A stretch of DNA of 64,000 nt from Mytilisepta virgata (Eukaryota; Mollusca; Bivalvia; Mytilida; Mytilidae): positions 58,532,230 to 58,596,229 of the forward strand of contig CM051516.1 of the NCBI GenBank assembly GCA_028015205.1. Reading direction: 5' to 3'. Numbering within the stretch: position 1 is the first letter of the stretch; each line of letters opens with the position of its first letter. Below are positions 1-11,834 of this stretch, piece by piece. The notes beneath the pieces are model-generated. The model was not told the origin of the DNA, made no database searches, and saw nothing but the letters and a program-made list of their open reading frames with translations. The translations under genes were made by a program, and so were the position numbers.

Positions 1-1137
1 AAATACGGTGGGCCCAGATATTACAGTTGTTGAAAAATGGACTTAATCAAGAAACTTGAATGAAAGGCACTAAACAATGAAATTGAGGTCAAGGTCCAGA
101 GACAAGTGTCAGACTGGCATGTACCCACCAAGAACTATCAATTGACCAAATACGGTGGTTCCATGTATTACAGTTGGTGAAAAATGGACTTAACCAAGAA
201 ACTGGAATGAAAGTCACTCAACCATGAAATTGAGGTCAAGGTCCAGAGACAAGTTTCAGACTGGCATGTACCCACCAAGAACTATCAATAGACCAAATAT
301 GGTGGGTCCAGGAATTACAGTTGCTGAAAAATGGACTTAATCAAGAAACTGGAATGAAAGTCACTCAACCAATGAACTTTAACCTGAGGGATACGAAAGA
401 AGTCCATAAAAAAAATTATAATTGCACCATGATATATGGACCTACTGTAACAAAAGAACCATGATAACTGAATAACTAGTATTGTTTTAAAATTGTATTT
501 ACCTGAGGCATTTGACATAGAAATATTGAAAGGATTAAATAAATAAAACCAAGAAAATTTTTATTCTACATGGAGAGCATGAAAGAGGTACATTTTACTT
601 TGCGGAAGGAGACTTTTTCACCATGGCTCGTGATTTCTCAAATTACGGAAAAAGTAGACTGACTTCACACCCCGAAAATTTAACTGGATATGTGCCAGTG
701 TATGGCGATCGTTTTGAGCCATCTCCCATATTTCAACGAAACATACAGACTTAATGGCAGCCTATTATTTCATGACTTCTGTAACAGGAAAACAATTGCG
801 CGGCTTGTCCCAAGTACCCACTAAGAACTATCCATAGAACAAATATGGTTTGGCCTAGGTATTACAGTTGCTGAGAAATGGATTTAACCAAGAAACTTGG
901 ATGCAGATTTTACATTTATGTTTATGAAGTCAGTGAACCATAAAAATGAGGTCAGGGTCAAAAGACAAGTATACTGCCGCAAACCTTATACGATAAGCTA
1001 CCTATAAACGATAAATCTTAATTGTAGGTATTACATGTGCAAAGTTATTAAAGTTTTTAAAAAGTTTATGCCGCTGCCGCCGGAAAGTAATATCTATATC
1101 TCCCCTTTGCGACTTTCCATCGCAGGCAAGACAAAAA
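1..1137 (+). repeat. Dispersed repeat family R2, copy a (head outside window)
   Basis: The stretch consists of diverged direct repeats of roughly 130-150 bp built around 'ATTGAGGTCAAGGTCC', 'CAGACTGGCATGTACC' and 'AAGAACTATC'. It ends with a conserved tail: a block shared with copy b (from 'TACTGC.GCAAACCTTATACG'), then a hairpin made by a short GC-rich segment near 1,099-1,131 and 'ACAAAAATGG'. The same tail closes copies b (5,490-6,702) and c (14,378-15,228). No protein is encoded; open frames here are incidental. The class is unknown. A non-autonomous element ending in a hairpin is the simplest description. Confidence 0.75.
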
Positions 1138-2271
1138 TGGCAATGGTTACTTCCAGCATGTTTAATCACAGCATTTTCACCAAATCAGTTGTCATTTTGT
1201 CCTTATTACATTGGCTAGAAAGGATCTTTGAACAATTTTTTTGCTTGTAAATATTTAATATATGCATATATATGCTAGTGTCATACATACGTGGTGGTCC
1301 AGTACCTACAATCATACAAAAATAAAATTGTAAGATTTTTTAAATTGAAGAAATCTCATACATGTTACCATTGTAATAATAAATTTATTTTAAGAACATG
1401 TACTTAGAAATAATTCATGGCATACTGTAGTTTGTTGAGAGATTTTACCATGGCCTTATTTTTGTAAAACATTTTACCTTGAGCATAGAGAGGGGTAAAA
1501 TTTACAATAATAAGGTGCATCTGTGGTAAAATCTACAAAAAACCACAGTAGATGTTCTCTCAAATAAGTACTCCTCCCTCTGATGATGTAAAAAAAGGGG
1601 ATTTTATGTTTTTACAACCTTTAAATGCTCTGAAAACACATCTTGAAGGAATTTTTATTCATTTGAAAGCTTAAACAGTTCTGCAATTGGCAAAAAACAG
1701 GTTGCTCCTTTTGTTTAGCGTACCCACCAGTTATATATGTATTTTAGAACATTGAGTTGTTCAAGCATGCTCAACTATCATTGCAATTTTCATTGAGTGT
1801 CCTTATCAAGTTTCTGATATCTTTATATCCATATCAAAAACTTGACTGCAGCATTTATAATTACATGTTTGCCTTGAAAACATCCATACATACATTTTAA
1901 AAGAATCTCTTTGGCTACAGAGTTAAACATACATTTGATAAAACTTACATTTGATATGGGCAAACAATTATACTTGCTGTCAATGGAAACAACTAAAAGT
2001 CCACTGGCTACAACATAATGGTTAAAAAGGATATGGTCGATAAATTCTTATACATAGTTTTCAGTGTTTGCCTGACTGAAGTTTTGAAGTAGTATGACGT
2101 ATAGTTTTAATATAAGTCTGAGCAAATCAGTTTCCATATACCTGTGCAAGACAATTTTGTAAACACATTGTGCCCAAGATGTAATTTTGACCGACACTAG
2201 TTCGTATTTTGAAGTCAATTGTGAATACATGAATATAATGATTTATAATTGAAACATCATTTAAGACTTAC
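1138..2271. other. Non-coding stretch, intron downstream of gene 1 exon 4
   Basis: AT-rich sequence with no supported exon. It contains the foldback at 1,420-1,556 (listed separately). I looked on the minus strand for the missing stalk/membrane exon of gene 1, with its F-x-G-x-S-F-x-G-G signature, and did not find it, so that exon should lie left of the window. Confidence 0.5.
1420..1556. repeat. Short foldback (hairpin) element
   Basis: The left arm ('GAGATTTTACCATGG', 'CCTTATTTTTGTAAA') and right arm ('TTTACAATAATAAGG', 'TGGTAAAATCTACA') are imperfect reverse complements around a loop near 1,482-1,492. Outer parts 'ACTGTAGTTTGTTG' and 'AAAACCACAGTAG' also pair loosely. This looks like a degenerate palindromic MITE. 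No target duplication was found. Confidence 0.45.
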
Positions 2272-2340
2272 ATTGAACTGTTGCTGTTGTGGCCTTACAA
2301 ACTTTGTCAATTTCAGCTTTGTCACCTGAGGTATGGCATC
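2272..2340 (-). CDS. Gene 1, exon 4 (cysteine-rich, CD164-like sialomucin, partial gene)
   Basis: This is a 69-bp minus-strand exon, preceded by 'TTATGTTTCAG' as acceptor and followed by 'GTAAGTCTT' as donor. It enters and leaves in phase 1, like every other exon of the cluster. After the split glycine codon it reads C-H-T-S-G-D-K-A-E-I-D-K-V-C-K-A-T-T-A-T-V-Q, giving two cysteines and then the start of a Thr-rich run. That order (cysteine domain, then mucin-like sequence) fits the middle of CD164/MGC-24-type proteins. The downstream stalk and membrane exon is outside the window. The exon call rests on splice signals and phase only. Confidence 0.58.
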
Positions 2341-2634
2341 CTGAAACATAACATATAATGGAGTTAGGTGTAAGTCCACACAACTTCAATTAGATCAAAT
2401 GATATATTTTATTATTACATGACCACATTTTTTCTATTCTCTGATTGGCTGAGAAATGTCTAAAAGGTCTTGATCACTGATGATAGTAACAGAGTCAAAA
2501 TTTAGTGCAAGAATTCCACTTGCACGGTTATAAGATTAAAATAGATCCTGATCGGTCAAGGGGAATGTGATAGCGACCTATTTGTTCTTAAAATAGAAAA
2601 TGAAAGTACAAATTTCATATTCATGTAATAAAAA

Positions 2635-2775
2635 AATTACTGACTATGTAATATGTCGCTATTGGGATTCATCAACCCTTGAAAATGTATATTCACCTCG
2701 CCTAAAGGCTCGGTGAATATTAGATTTTCTCAGGTTGATAAATCCACATAGCGACCTATTTCAAAGTCAGCAATT
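2635..2775. mobile_element. Palindromic MITE-like hairpin, about 140 bp
   Basis: The arm starting at 2,635 ('AATTACTGACTATG', 'GTCGCTATTGGGA', 'TTCATCAACC') and the arm ending at 2,775 ('GGTTGATAAATCC', 'ACATAGCGACC', 'GTCAGCAATT') are near-perfect reverse complements over about 43 bp. The loop itself contains a smaller inverted pair ('TATTCACC..GCC' and 'GGC..GGTGAATA'). No protein is encoded. It is probably a non-autonomous DNA-transposon remnant; a target duplication is not obvious. Confidence 0.65.
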
Positions 2776-4270
2776 GTATAATATTATTTAATCATATCAT
2801 ATTATAATTTACGAACTTTATTAAATATAAAATATTTATCAATTTACCACAAATCAACCCTCATACTTAAGTGACATTTGATGCCTTCGTCATTTCACCA
2901 ATATCTCATTTCATGGGGTGTACTATATAACTGCTAAAAATGCCCTAAGAATCAAACTTCAAACCACATCATTACTACAGACGTCTGGACAGTAGAATGT
3001 CAGTACCACTTGACCACAAAAATCAGCTACATTTAACCTAATGATGTCAAATTAATATTTTTTAAATGTGACGTTAAAATTTTTCTTTATGATGTCAAAA
3101 ACTACAGCATTTTTGCAACATTACCGTCAACTTGGGTACGGGAAACCAGATGATGAATTGCTAGCAAAAGAAGTGTAGTTTAAATGTCTGCTTTTGATTA
3201 ATGCAAATTTGTGCCTTTGCAGCAACAAAAAAGTTTCACTTATGTTAGACAAATCTGCACTTTCTGAGAGCTTTATCTAATACCGGTAAATATTTATACC
3301 GATTTTGACTTAGAATTCTAACATCTCAAAGGCATTGCTCAACTCAAGCTGCTGTAGTTTCACAAGAGACAGCAATTAAATATTTTACTATTAACTAACA
3401 ATACACTGTAATCAGATTATTTGCAGCTTAAGGATGTAATTGCTTGATACAATATTAATAAGTGGTCATACGAAGACCAGAATTGAAAGTCTGCACCATT
3501 CCAGGCTAACTTGGTTTAAAATGCATGATTTGTATGAAGCCAGGTGAGCTAATATATGGAAACTAATACATGGCAAAACCTATATCACATTCTATATCAA
3601 CCTGAGTACCCAATATCAGCCCCATGGGCATTTTGTCAGAGGGTGTGATATTGGTCGAGGGTTGCTATAGCATGTGACATACATGTAGGTTTGACCATGT
3701 TTTATTCTTATATCATATATTACAACAATAGACCATTGCTTTTCACCCGCAGATCTCCAAACAGAATAAAAGTGTTCAGAGTACGGGTGCGATATAGGGT
3801 ATGCGATATATGTTTAGGGGTGCGGTATAGTGTATGCGATATAAGTTATGTGATTCAGGTCTTACAAAGTCATGCATAAAATTTCATATTAAAAATGTTT
3901 GTATTTTACTCTAAATATATGATATAATGATATATTAACCAATATAGAGGGAACACACATGTAACACCACTAGATCCACAACAAATTACACTATTCTACT
4001 CGTGACAGCTATTTTTAAGTAAGTAAAATTTCTCAATTTGCCTCCATCAGTGAATATAAATCAAACTGTCAACGCTTTTAATATGGTCGATTGAACAAAT
4101 AAAAACGACACCCCACAATATCGGGAATACTACCTGAATGCAGAGCATCTTTATATTTTATACTATCAGTATAAATGATGTACCCACATGGTTTTGCAAG
4201 ACAAAATTTATCTTTATATGAAAAGGTAATCACTACCTATATACAAGACTTAATTTCAACATGTTAAATT

Positions 4271-4535
4271 TATTGTATGATTGTTTGTTTAGTTGGGGTT
4301 TTACGACATTTTCAGCACATTTGGCTATTTCATGGCGGCCAGTTTTTATTGGTGGAGGAAGCCAGAGTTCCCGGAGAGAACCACAGACCTGCGTAGGAAA
4401 ATTGGCAATCCTTGTCAATTAAGATCGGAGTTAAACACACCAGCCACAGGTGAGATACAAACTCACAACCTCTGTGTAATCATTAGTAGTCATGATAAAC
4501 TACCTACCAATCGTCAACCCAGGCCCATGTACTGA
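4271..4535 (-). mobile_element. tRNA-derived SINE, minus strand
   Basis: On the minus strand the element has a tRNA-like head with a degenerate B box ('GAGTTTGTATCTCACC'), then a body containing 'GGTTCTCTCCGGGA', 'CCACCAATAAAAACTGG' and 'GCCATGAAATAGCC', and an A-rich tail with 'AACAAACAATCATAC'. The same body occurs at 22,770-22,985 and 43,465-43,665. Such sequences are very common in bivalve genomes. The frames that cross it in both directions are incidental. Confidence 0.7.
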
Positions 4536-5489
4536 ATGAAATCCAATTACTATTTGCATCTAAGTACATGTGCATGTATTTCATATTACTTATTTATATA
4601 AGAGTATACTACCAATACTTCCCGGTTTTAATTAAAAATGTGTATCAATCTTTTGCTAACACATTATAGAGTACAGCTTCCTGATTTTAATTTAAATATG
4701 TGTATCAATCTTTTGCTCAAACATTATAGAGTACAGGATTTCCTCATTTTAATATTTTCCACTTATTTTAAAGCATGCATTTTGTTGAGTAATTGATCCC
4801 TATACACTAAACAAACATAATGCATCAAGGTTTAAAATTTATATCTGATTATGTCCCTTTTGCCATTGTAAATTTTAGCAAATTTAATTTTTATTAAAGA
4901 AAAAGTTCTAAATTTAAAAGCAAGCCTCAAATTTGACTCCCAAATATTTTCAATACTATCTACATGTACTGTCTGGACACCTCAGTTCGTAAAGTGGATT
5001 TTTCAGAATTTGAATACCTTAATCATTGTGAATTGTCTAGTCACTTGGGTGAAAGATGCAATGAGCTAAGTCGTAACTGAAACAATACATGTATAACTTA
5101 CCTAATTTGGTTCAATCATGTCTTCCAGAGAAACAAAAAAGTTCTGCCTGTGGAATTTTCAAATAAAGGGAGATAACTCTTCCGAGATTTTTTAAAATTA
5201 AGTATTACAACTCCATGATGCATGATACAAAGTGCATTAAAAATATTTAAAATAACAATTTTACAAATTTTATGATAGGTCTGAGTTGATAAATTCAAAT
5301 TATTAATATTTTGAAATTTTCAAGTGCATTAATTTTTTATTGGAAATTCCCCATTTAGAATCATTTTTGATGTATATACAAGTATAACCTTTACAAACAA
5401 CTTTAAATTTTTGATGTTTTCTTGGATGACTCAAAAAGGTTACTTAACCAGCAAAATATTGTTTAATAATTCTTACGTTTAGACTTTAA

Positions 5490-6702
5490 CAAGAGTGGAC
5501 ACACTACATGTCTTGCCTGAGTATGCACATGGACACAGAATAATGATTATCTGATACCAGACATTTTATAAGTCAAAGGAAAATGTGTTAAAAGAAACTA
5601 AGGTCAAGGTCAAAAGGCAGGTGTCATTCTGAAATGTATCCACTAAGAACTATCTATTGACCAAATATGGTGGGTCTACAATGTAGGTGTTAAAGTTGCC
5701 GAGAAATGGACCTAATCTCGAAAATGTGACAAAGTCACTCAAGCATGCAATTGAGGTCAAAGTCCAGAGACAGGTGTTCAGACTTGTATGTGTACCCACT
5801 GAGAACTATCCATAGACCAAACACGCATAGGTCTAGGTATTACAGTTGCTGAAAAAATGACTTAATCAAGAAATTTGGATGAAAGTCACTCAACCATGAA
5901 ATTGAGGTCAAGGTCCAAAACAAGTGTCAGACTGGCATGTACCCACCAAGAACTATCTAAATACCAACAACAGTGGGTCTAGGTAGTACAGTTTCTGAGA
6001 AAAGTACTTAACCACGAAAAAGTGACAAAGTCACTCAAGCATGAAATTGAGGTCAAAGTCCCAAACTAGGTGTCAGACTGACATGTACCTAACAAGAACT
6101 ATGTATTGACCAAACATGGTGGGTCTAGGTATTCTAGTTTCTCGGTAATGGACTTGTGATGAAAATGTGATGCAGGTCACTCAAGCATGAAATTAAGGTG
6201 AAGGTCAAAAGACAGGTGTCAGACTTTCATGTACCCACAAAGAACTATCTATTGACCAAATACGGTGGGTATAGTATTACAGTGTCTGAGAAATGGACTT
6301 AACCACGAAAAAGTGACAAAGTCACTCGAGCATGAAATTAAGGTCAAGGTCCCAAGCTAAGTGTCAGACTGGCATGTACCCACTAGGAACTATCTATAGA
6401 CCAAATATGGTTGGCGTAGGTACAGTTGCCGAGAAATGGATTTAACCATGAAAGTGGAAGCAGATTTTAAATTCATGTTTAAGAAGTGAGTGAACCATGA
6501 AAATGAGGTCAGGGTCGCAAGTATACTGCGGCAAACCTTATACGATAAGCTACCTTGTGGACCATAAATCATAATTGTAGGTTTTACATGTGCAAAGTTA
6601 TTTACATGTAAGCTTTTAAAAAATTTACGGCGCCGTTGCTGCCGCTGGAAAGTAATACCTATATCTCGCCTTCGCAACTTTTCGTCACAGGCGAGACAAA
6701 AA
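5490..6702 (+). repeat. Dispersed repeat family R2, copy b (apparently full length)
   Basis: The copy begins 'CAAGAGTGGACACAC', as does copy c at 14,378. It continues with about seven diverged internal repeats of 130-150 bp ('TGAGGTCAAGGTC..', 'TATTGACCAAATATGGTGGG') and ends in a terminal hairpin at about 6,664-6,696 (stem 'TCTCGCC' with 'GGCGAGA', partly paired inner stem) followed by 'CAAAAATG'. The head and tail are shared by three copies in the window, so this one gives the best estimate of the whole element at about 1.2 kb. No coding capacity was seen. Compare the R1 family, which has the same plan. Confidence 0.75.
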
Positions 6703-6922
6703 TGCAATAATCCATTTTATGAACTGAGGTGTCCAGATAGTAGTACAAATTCATCCTCACAAGTCAGGAGTCATGTGTACTTGTGTGGCACTGGGTCACA
6801 TGACCGCACACAGGGCCACACTAAGACACAAGACCTGTGACATATGACGATGATACAAAATGTATATAAAGAAGTTAAAAACTATTTTTTCTTCAAAACA
6901 AATTAAAATGTAGAATACCAAC

Positions 6923-7027
6923 CTTTATGGACAGCCGTTGCATTATTTATGTCTGTACAGTTAATAAAGGAACAACCAGTTTTAGCACAGCATGTAGTGT
7001 TGTCCTTAAACGAAGAGCAATCAACAT
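6923..7027 (-). CDS. Gene 1, exon 3 (cysteine-rich, CD164-like sialomucin)
   Basis: This 105-bp minus-strand exon lies between acceptor 'GTTATTTCCAG' and donor 'AAAG|GTTGGT', phase 1 on both sides. After the split codon it reads V-D-C-S-S-F-K-D-N-T-T-C-C-A-K-T-G-C-S-F-I-N-C-T-D and ends I-N-N-A-T-A-V-H-K. It has five cysteines in a C-x8-CC-x4-C-x4-C arrangement and N-x-T sites at NTT, NCT and NAT. The G-C-S-F-I-N-C-T-D part resembles the 'T-C-F-W-I-E-C-K-D' stretch of the cysteine-rich domain in vertebrate CD164 (recalled, not aligned). This is the best-supported internal exon of gene 1. Confidence 0.68.
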
Positions 7028-7161
7028 CTGGAAATAACATGGACAAAAATCATATAATCATACAGATCTTATCAATGGACATGCAATTTTTTTCTATCTT
7101 AATCCCTGAACATCATCCCTACGTTAATCTAAGTGCATTGTTGTTTATGTATATGTAGAAT

Positions 7162-8602
7162 GTTCTCACTTGAAAACTTCTCTAAATAAATGTACACTCA
7201 GTGGCCATATGAGTTCTCTCTTGAAAACTTCCCTAAATAAATGTACATTCAGTGGCCATACGAGTTCTCACTTGAAAACTTCCCTAAATAAATGTACACT
7301 CAGTGGCCATACGAGTTCTCACTTGAAAACTTCCATAAATAAATGTACACTCAGTGGCCATATGAGTTCTCACTTGAAAACTTCCATAAATAAATGTACA
7401 CTCAGTGGCCATATGAGTTCTCACTTGAAAACTTCCCTAAATAAATGTACACTCAGTGGCCATACGAGTTCTCTCTTGAAAACTTCCCTAAATAAATGTA
7501 CATTCAGTGGCCATACGAGTTCTCACTTGAAAACTTCCCTAAATAAATGTACACTCAGTGGCCATACAAGTTCTCACTTGAAACTTCCCTAAATAAAAGT
7601 ACACTCAGTGGCCATACGAGTTCTCACTTGAAAACTTCCCTACATAAATGTACACTCAGTGGCCATACGAGTTCTCACTTGAAACTTCCCTAAATAAAAG
7701 TACACTCAGTGGCCATACGAGTTCTCACTTGAAAACTTCCCTACATAAATGTACACTCAGTGGCCATACGAGTTCTCACTTGAAACTTCCCTAAATAAAT
7801 GTACATTCAGTGGCCATACGAGTTCTCACTTGAAAACATCCCTAAATAAATGTACACTCAGTGGCCATACGAGTTCTCACTTGAAAACTTCCCTAAATAA
7901 ATGTACACTCAGTGGCCATACGAGTTCTCACTTGAAAACTTCCCTAAATAAATGTACATTCAGTGGCCATACGAGTTCTCACTTGAAAACTTCCCTAAAT
8001 AAATGTACACTCCGTGGCCATACGAGTTCTCACTTGAAAACTTCCCTAAATAAATGTACACTCAGTGGCCATACGAGTTCTCACTTGAAAACTTCCCTAA
8101 ATAAATGTACACTCAGTGGCCATATGAGTTCTCTCTTGAAAACTTCCCTAAATAAATGTACATTCAGTGGCCATACGAGTTCTCACTTGAAAACTTCCAT
8201 AAATAAATGTACACTCAGTGGCCATATGAGTTCTCACTTGAAAACTTCCATAAATAAATGTACACTCAGTGGCCATACGAGTTCTCACTTGAAAACTTCC
8301 CTAAATAAATGTACACTCAGTGGCCATATGAGTTCTCTCTTGAAAACTTCCCTAAATAAATGTACATTCAGTGGCCATACGAGTTCTCACTTGAAAACTT
8401 CCCTAAATAAATGTACATTCAGTGGCCATACGAGTTCTCACTTGAAACTTCCCTAAATAAAAGTACACTCAGTGGCCATACGAGTTCTCACTTGAAACTT
8501 CCCTAAATAAAAGTACACTCAGTGGCCATACGAGTTCTCACTTGAAACTTCCCTAAATAAAAGTACACTCAGTGGCCATACGAGTTCTCACTTGAAAACT
8601 TC
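7162..8602. repeat. 51-bp minisatellite, about 28 copies
   Basis: The unit contains 'CTTGAAAACTTCCC', 'TAAATAAATGTACACT' and 'CAGTGGCCATACGAG'. The landmark 'AGTGGCCAT' recurs 28 times from 7,200 to 8,571 at intervals of 51 or 50 bp. The 50-bp units lack one A of 'GAAAAC'. Because 51 is a multiple of 3, the plus strand stays open through runs of 51-bp units, giving a 17-residue periodic frame that each 50-bp unit breaks. This is a tandem array inside the inferred intron 2 of gene 1, beginning about 135 bp from the exon 3 acceptor. It is not a protein gene. Confidence 0.95.
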
Positions 8603-9350
8603 ACGATACAATTCATTTAAGACTACTTTATTTCAAAAATACTGTCCTGATGTTATTACTTATCATATAATTATGAAATTTTTAGGACCAATCTCAGAAA
8701 TATTTCAAGTTTCTTTCGAGAAAATTTTGAAATTTTTCTGCGATTCCTAATAATTAGAAATCATTAATCATGTTAATTAAATGCAAAATAAGATTGTTGC
8801 AGTGTGAAAATTACACTGGTTTAATGGAGAAAATGTTGTTAAAAATGAATATTTGTATTTAAATTGTGGATTTTAAAGAACAATAAATATTATAATAATT
8901 TGATATTATCAATGTTTAAATAATAGAGATTTCTCTGCTCATCAATACAAATTTCATTGAAATATGATAAAAATAACTTCGGGACAAAATTTTGAAAACT
9001 TGTGGTTATATATGTATTATATAGAGAAATTTCAAAGTGGGAAATCGATTATGTATGACTGTAGACTGAAAACATAACTTATACATGTTGAAATAATGCT
9101 CATAGCATTCAAGTTTAGTTGTACATTTGTGTATTACACAATGTATGTTTAGTGAGACCTGCATGTACAAGTGATAAGATACCCTCAGATTAATTAGTTC
9201 ATTCAAAGGGGAATATAGGGTGAGAGTCAATGAGAGGATACATATGTGTAGAGAATGGTAAAATAAATGAATAACATGTGTTACCTTTACATATTAGCTA
9301 AATGCTCACAAACAAAAATAAATAAAATATGCTCCCATCCCATCTTAAAA
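8603..9350. other. AT-rich non-coding stretch
   Basis: This is intronic AT-rich DNA between the 51-bp array and repeat R1 copy a. I see no exon, RNA gene or repeat that I can support here. Confidence 0.5.
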
Positions 9351-10495
9351 CCAGAGGCTCCATGGAGCCTGAATCGCTCACCTGGATTTTAGGTGACAAC
9401 AACGGACAAAGCACTTTATATAAGATCTGTAAGGAATTGTTCTACAGTGTCCAGCACTTCTAGATAAGATATGTAAAGAATTCTTCCAGGGTCCAATGTT
9501 AAAAATGTCAAACTAAGTCCAGCTGTAGCAGCTAGCTTTTATTCCTATCGGCACGAAAACATAACTTTTGTAGCAGACATTTATGCAAGGATCTTTTCAA
9601 TTGGCTTAGTATTTTCTTACAAGAAGACCTTTGTACAAATTTCCCCATAGGGTCCAATGTTAAACTTAGTTAGGTTGTGGCGGCCATCTTGAATTTTTCC
9701 GATCGGCAAAAAAAAACATAACTTTTGTAGAGGTTTATCCAAGGATCATTCATGCGACAAATCAATTCAATTGGCTCAGTAGTTTCTAACAAGAAGAGCT
9801 TTAAAATAAGTCCAATCAGAATGAATTATCTGCCCCAGGTAGCCATGTTGAATATCCAATCAGCACAAAAAAATAAAAATTTTGTAGTGGTCTATCAAAT
9901 AATCATTCACACATCAAATCATTTCTTGTTAGTTTCTGACAAGAAGACCTTTGTACAAAATTCCCCATAGGCTCCAATGTTAAACTAAGTCCGGCTGTGG
10001 TGGCCATCTTGAATTTCTGTTCGGCACAAAAAACATACTTTTGTAGAGATTCATCCAATGTTTGTTCATACATAAAAACATTTCAATTGGCTAGGTAATT
10101 TCTGACAAGAAGACCTTTATACAAATTTCCCCATAGGCTCCAATGTTAAACTTAGTCCCGCTGTGGCCGTCATCCAATCGACATAAAAACATAAGTTTTG
10201 CAGAGGTTCACCCAAGGATCATTCATGCAACAAATCAATTCAATTGGCTCAGTAGTTGCTGACAAGAACAGCTGTGAAGATAAGTCCAATCAGAATGAAT
10301 TATCTTCCCCTGGTAGCCATGTTGAATATCCAATCGGCACAAAAAACATAACTTTGTACAGAACCATCCAATTAACATTCCTGCCAAGTTTGGTTCAATT
10401 TGGACTGGTGGTGTCAGAGAAGAAGATGAAAATGTGGATGGACGATGGACAGACGACGGACAAAAAGTGATAGCAAAAGCTCACATGGCCTTTAT
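9351..10495 (+). repeat. Dispersed repeat family R1, copy a
   Basis: The head is 'CCAGAGGCTCCATGG' followed by 'AGCCTGAATCGCTCACC'. The first part contains the palindrome GGCTCCATGGAGCC. The body is four diverged repeats of roughly 250 bp with 'CCCCATAGG.TCCAATGTTAAAC', 'GGTGGCCATCTTGAAT' and 'CAATTGGCTCAGTAGTTTCTGACAAGAAG'-like phrases. The tail has 'GACGATGGACAGACGACGG', 'AAGTGATAGCAAAAGC' and 'TCACATGGCC'. The terminal hairpin present in copies d and e is cut off here. Open frames in this span derive from the repeat. Confidence 0.85.
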
Positions 10496-10774
10496 TTCAT
10501 ACTGATAGTATGTGACAGAACATAACAAAATGAAAACAACATCAACATGATCACTTATATATACATTATGGAGTAAATTTTCAAAAGTCCCCTGTCCTCG
10601 GTTCTATCAACTGTTTTAAAAAGGAACCAAGCATATTTACCTGAATGTGTGATCTTGGGTTGAGGATATATGTAATTTTATTTATATCCTTATATATATA
10701 AATCTATAAATTTTGTGTTCTCATTTTCAAAAAATCAAAATAAACTTTTCTAATATGACTGTTAATATCACAAT

Positions 10775-11834
10775 ATAAAAAGAAATGAATTTCATCATCA
10801 ATTTTTTTGCAGTTTTTACAAAATGTTTCTTCTCTTGGTATTATAGATATCTCCCCTTTTCTATTAGTAAATTGTGGTCACTTATTCTAAATTTTGTTAT
10901 CAGTTTTCTAAATTCACATATTGAGCAAGTTAAATATTTTTCTTCTGTGGTATTTTGTTTTACATGTTTATAAATAGTGAGTTTGGTGTTGTCCTTTATA
11001 TCTGTTATTTTATCATTATCAAATTTTCATAAAATTGCTTCAATTTTAATTTTATTTGTTCTTTTATATTTTTAGTTATCTTATGTGAGGAATATTTTTT
11101 CAATGTGTCCAAATCCATACCTGTTTCTACTAACACATGTTTTCCATATGAAAACCAAGAATAAATTCCCAAAGAGTCAAGCTTTTGAGTCAAAACAAAG
11201 GATTCTTTAACAAGAGGGTTAATTTCATCAGAATATAATCTAATTAGATACAATATAGATTGAAATTTACTATTAATTAATTAGTTCCAGAGGAAATCTC
11301 CACAAATCAGCCCTTGCACCTAAATTTGATGAAGTTTTCTAATACCCAAGGTATATTTACAAAAATGTAGATGTAACTTTTCTAAAGGTGTTTTATCAAT
11401 GAAATCAAATGGGTCTAATTGTTTTCCTGAATTATTTGCTCTCTTTGAGGCTCTAAAATATGTTATATAAGTATCCATGTTACTTCTGAACTGTATAAAG
11501 CTATAGGTTTAACTAACAAATCGATTTAATATAAATATGCTGTCAGATGTTCGATGATTTTCCCGGAAACCAAACTGATTTTAACCTGTTATTTAAAATT
11601 GCATTAAATATTTTTGAAAGACAATTGATTAAAGAAATACCTCTGTAATTATTGGAATCATTCAGGTCTCCCGATTTATGAAGAGCTATCATGAAAGATT
11701 TTTTCCATGTATTTGGATATTTACCCGTTTTCAAAATAAGATTAAAAAGTTTAAGAAATGACTTTCCTAACACTGGATAGGTATATTTAATAATTTCATT
11801 TAAAATTCTGTCTGGTCCTGCTGAGTTTCCTGTT
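10775..11834 (-). pseudogene. Internally deleted non-LTR retrotransposon (LINE) remnant
   Basis: On the minus strand the 5' part (about 11,834-11,540) encodes the start of a reverse transcriptase: S-A-G-P-D-R-I-L-N-E-I-I-K, then W-K-K-S-F-M-I-A-L-H-K-S-G-D, N-N-Y-R-G-I-S-L-I and Q-F-G-F-R-E-N-H-R-T-S-D. The catalytic F/Y-x-D-D region and the rest of the palm are missing. The frame resumes at the C-terminal region ('L-H-F-C-K-Y-T-L-G-I', then 'R-I-S-D-H-N-L-L-I-E-K-G-R-Y' and a Cys-rich 'F-C-K-N-C-K-K-I-D-D-E-I-H-F-F' stretch near 10,775-10,850), with stops and frameshifts. The family is uncertain; it resembles the one at 17,600-17,957 and 49,785-50,056. The element is not functional. Confidence 0.8.

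Larger units (their letters stand above)
2341..6922. other. Inferred intron 3 of gene 1
   Basis: The segment between inferred exons 3 and 4 holds a foldback at 2,635-2,775, a SINE at 4,271-4,535 and repeat R2 copy b at 5,490-6,702. The remainder (about 2,780-4,270, 4,540-5,490 and 6,700-6,920) is AT-rich with no exon, RNA gene or clear repeat that I can support. Confidence 0.5.

Noticed and set aside
7170..8456. Repetitive 17-residue protein (140 and 235 codons)
   Set aside because: It is a by-product of a stop-free 51-bp minisatellite. 50-bp units break the frame, and it lies within an inferred intron of gene 1 on the other strand.
7162..8602. CRISPR-like array
   Set aside because: The regular spacing is due to contiguous tandem units with no unique spacers, and the genome is eukaryotic.
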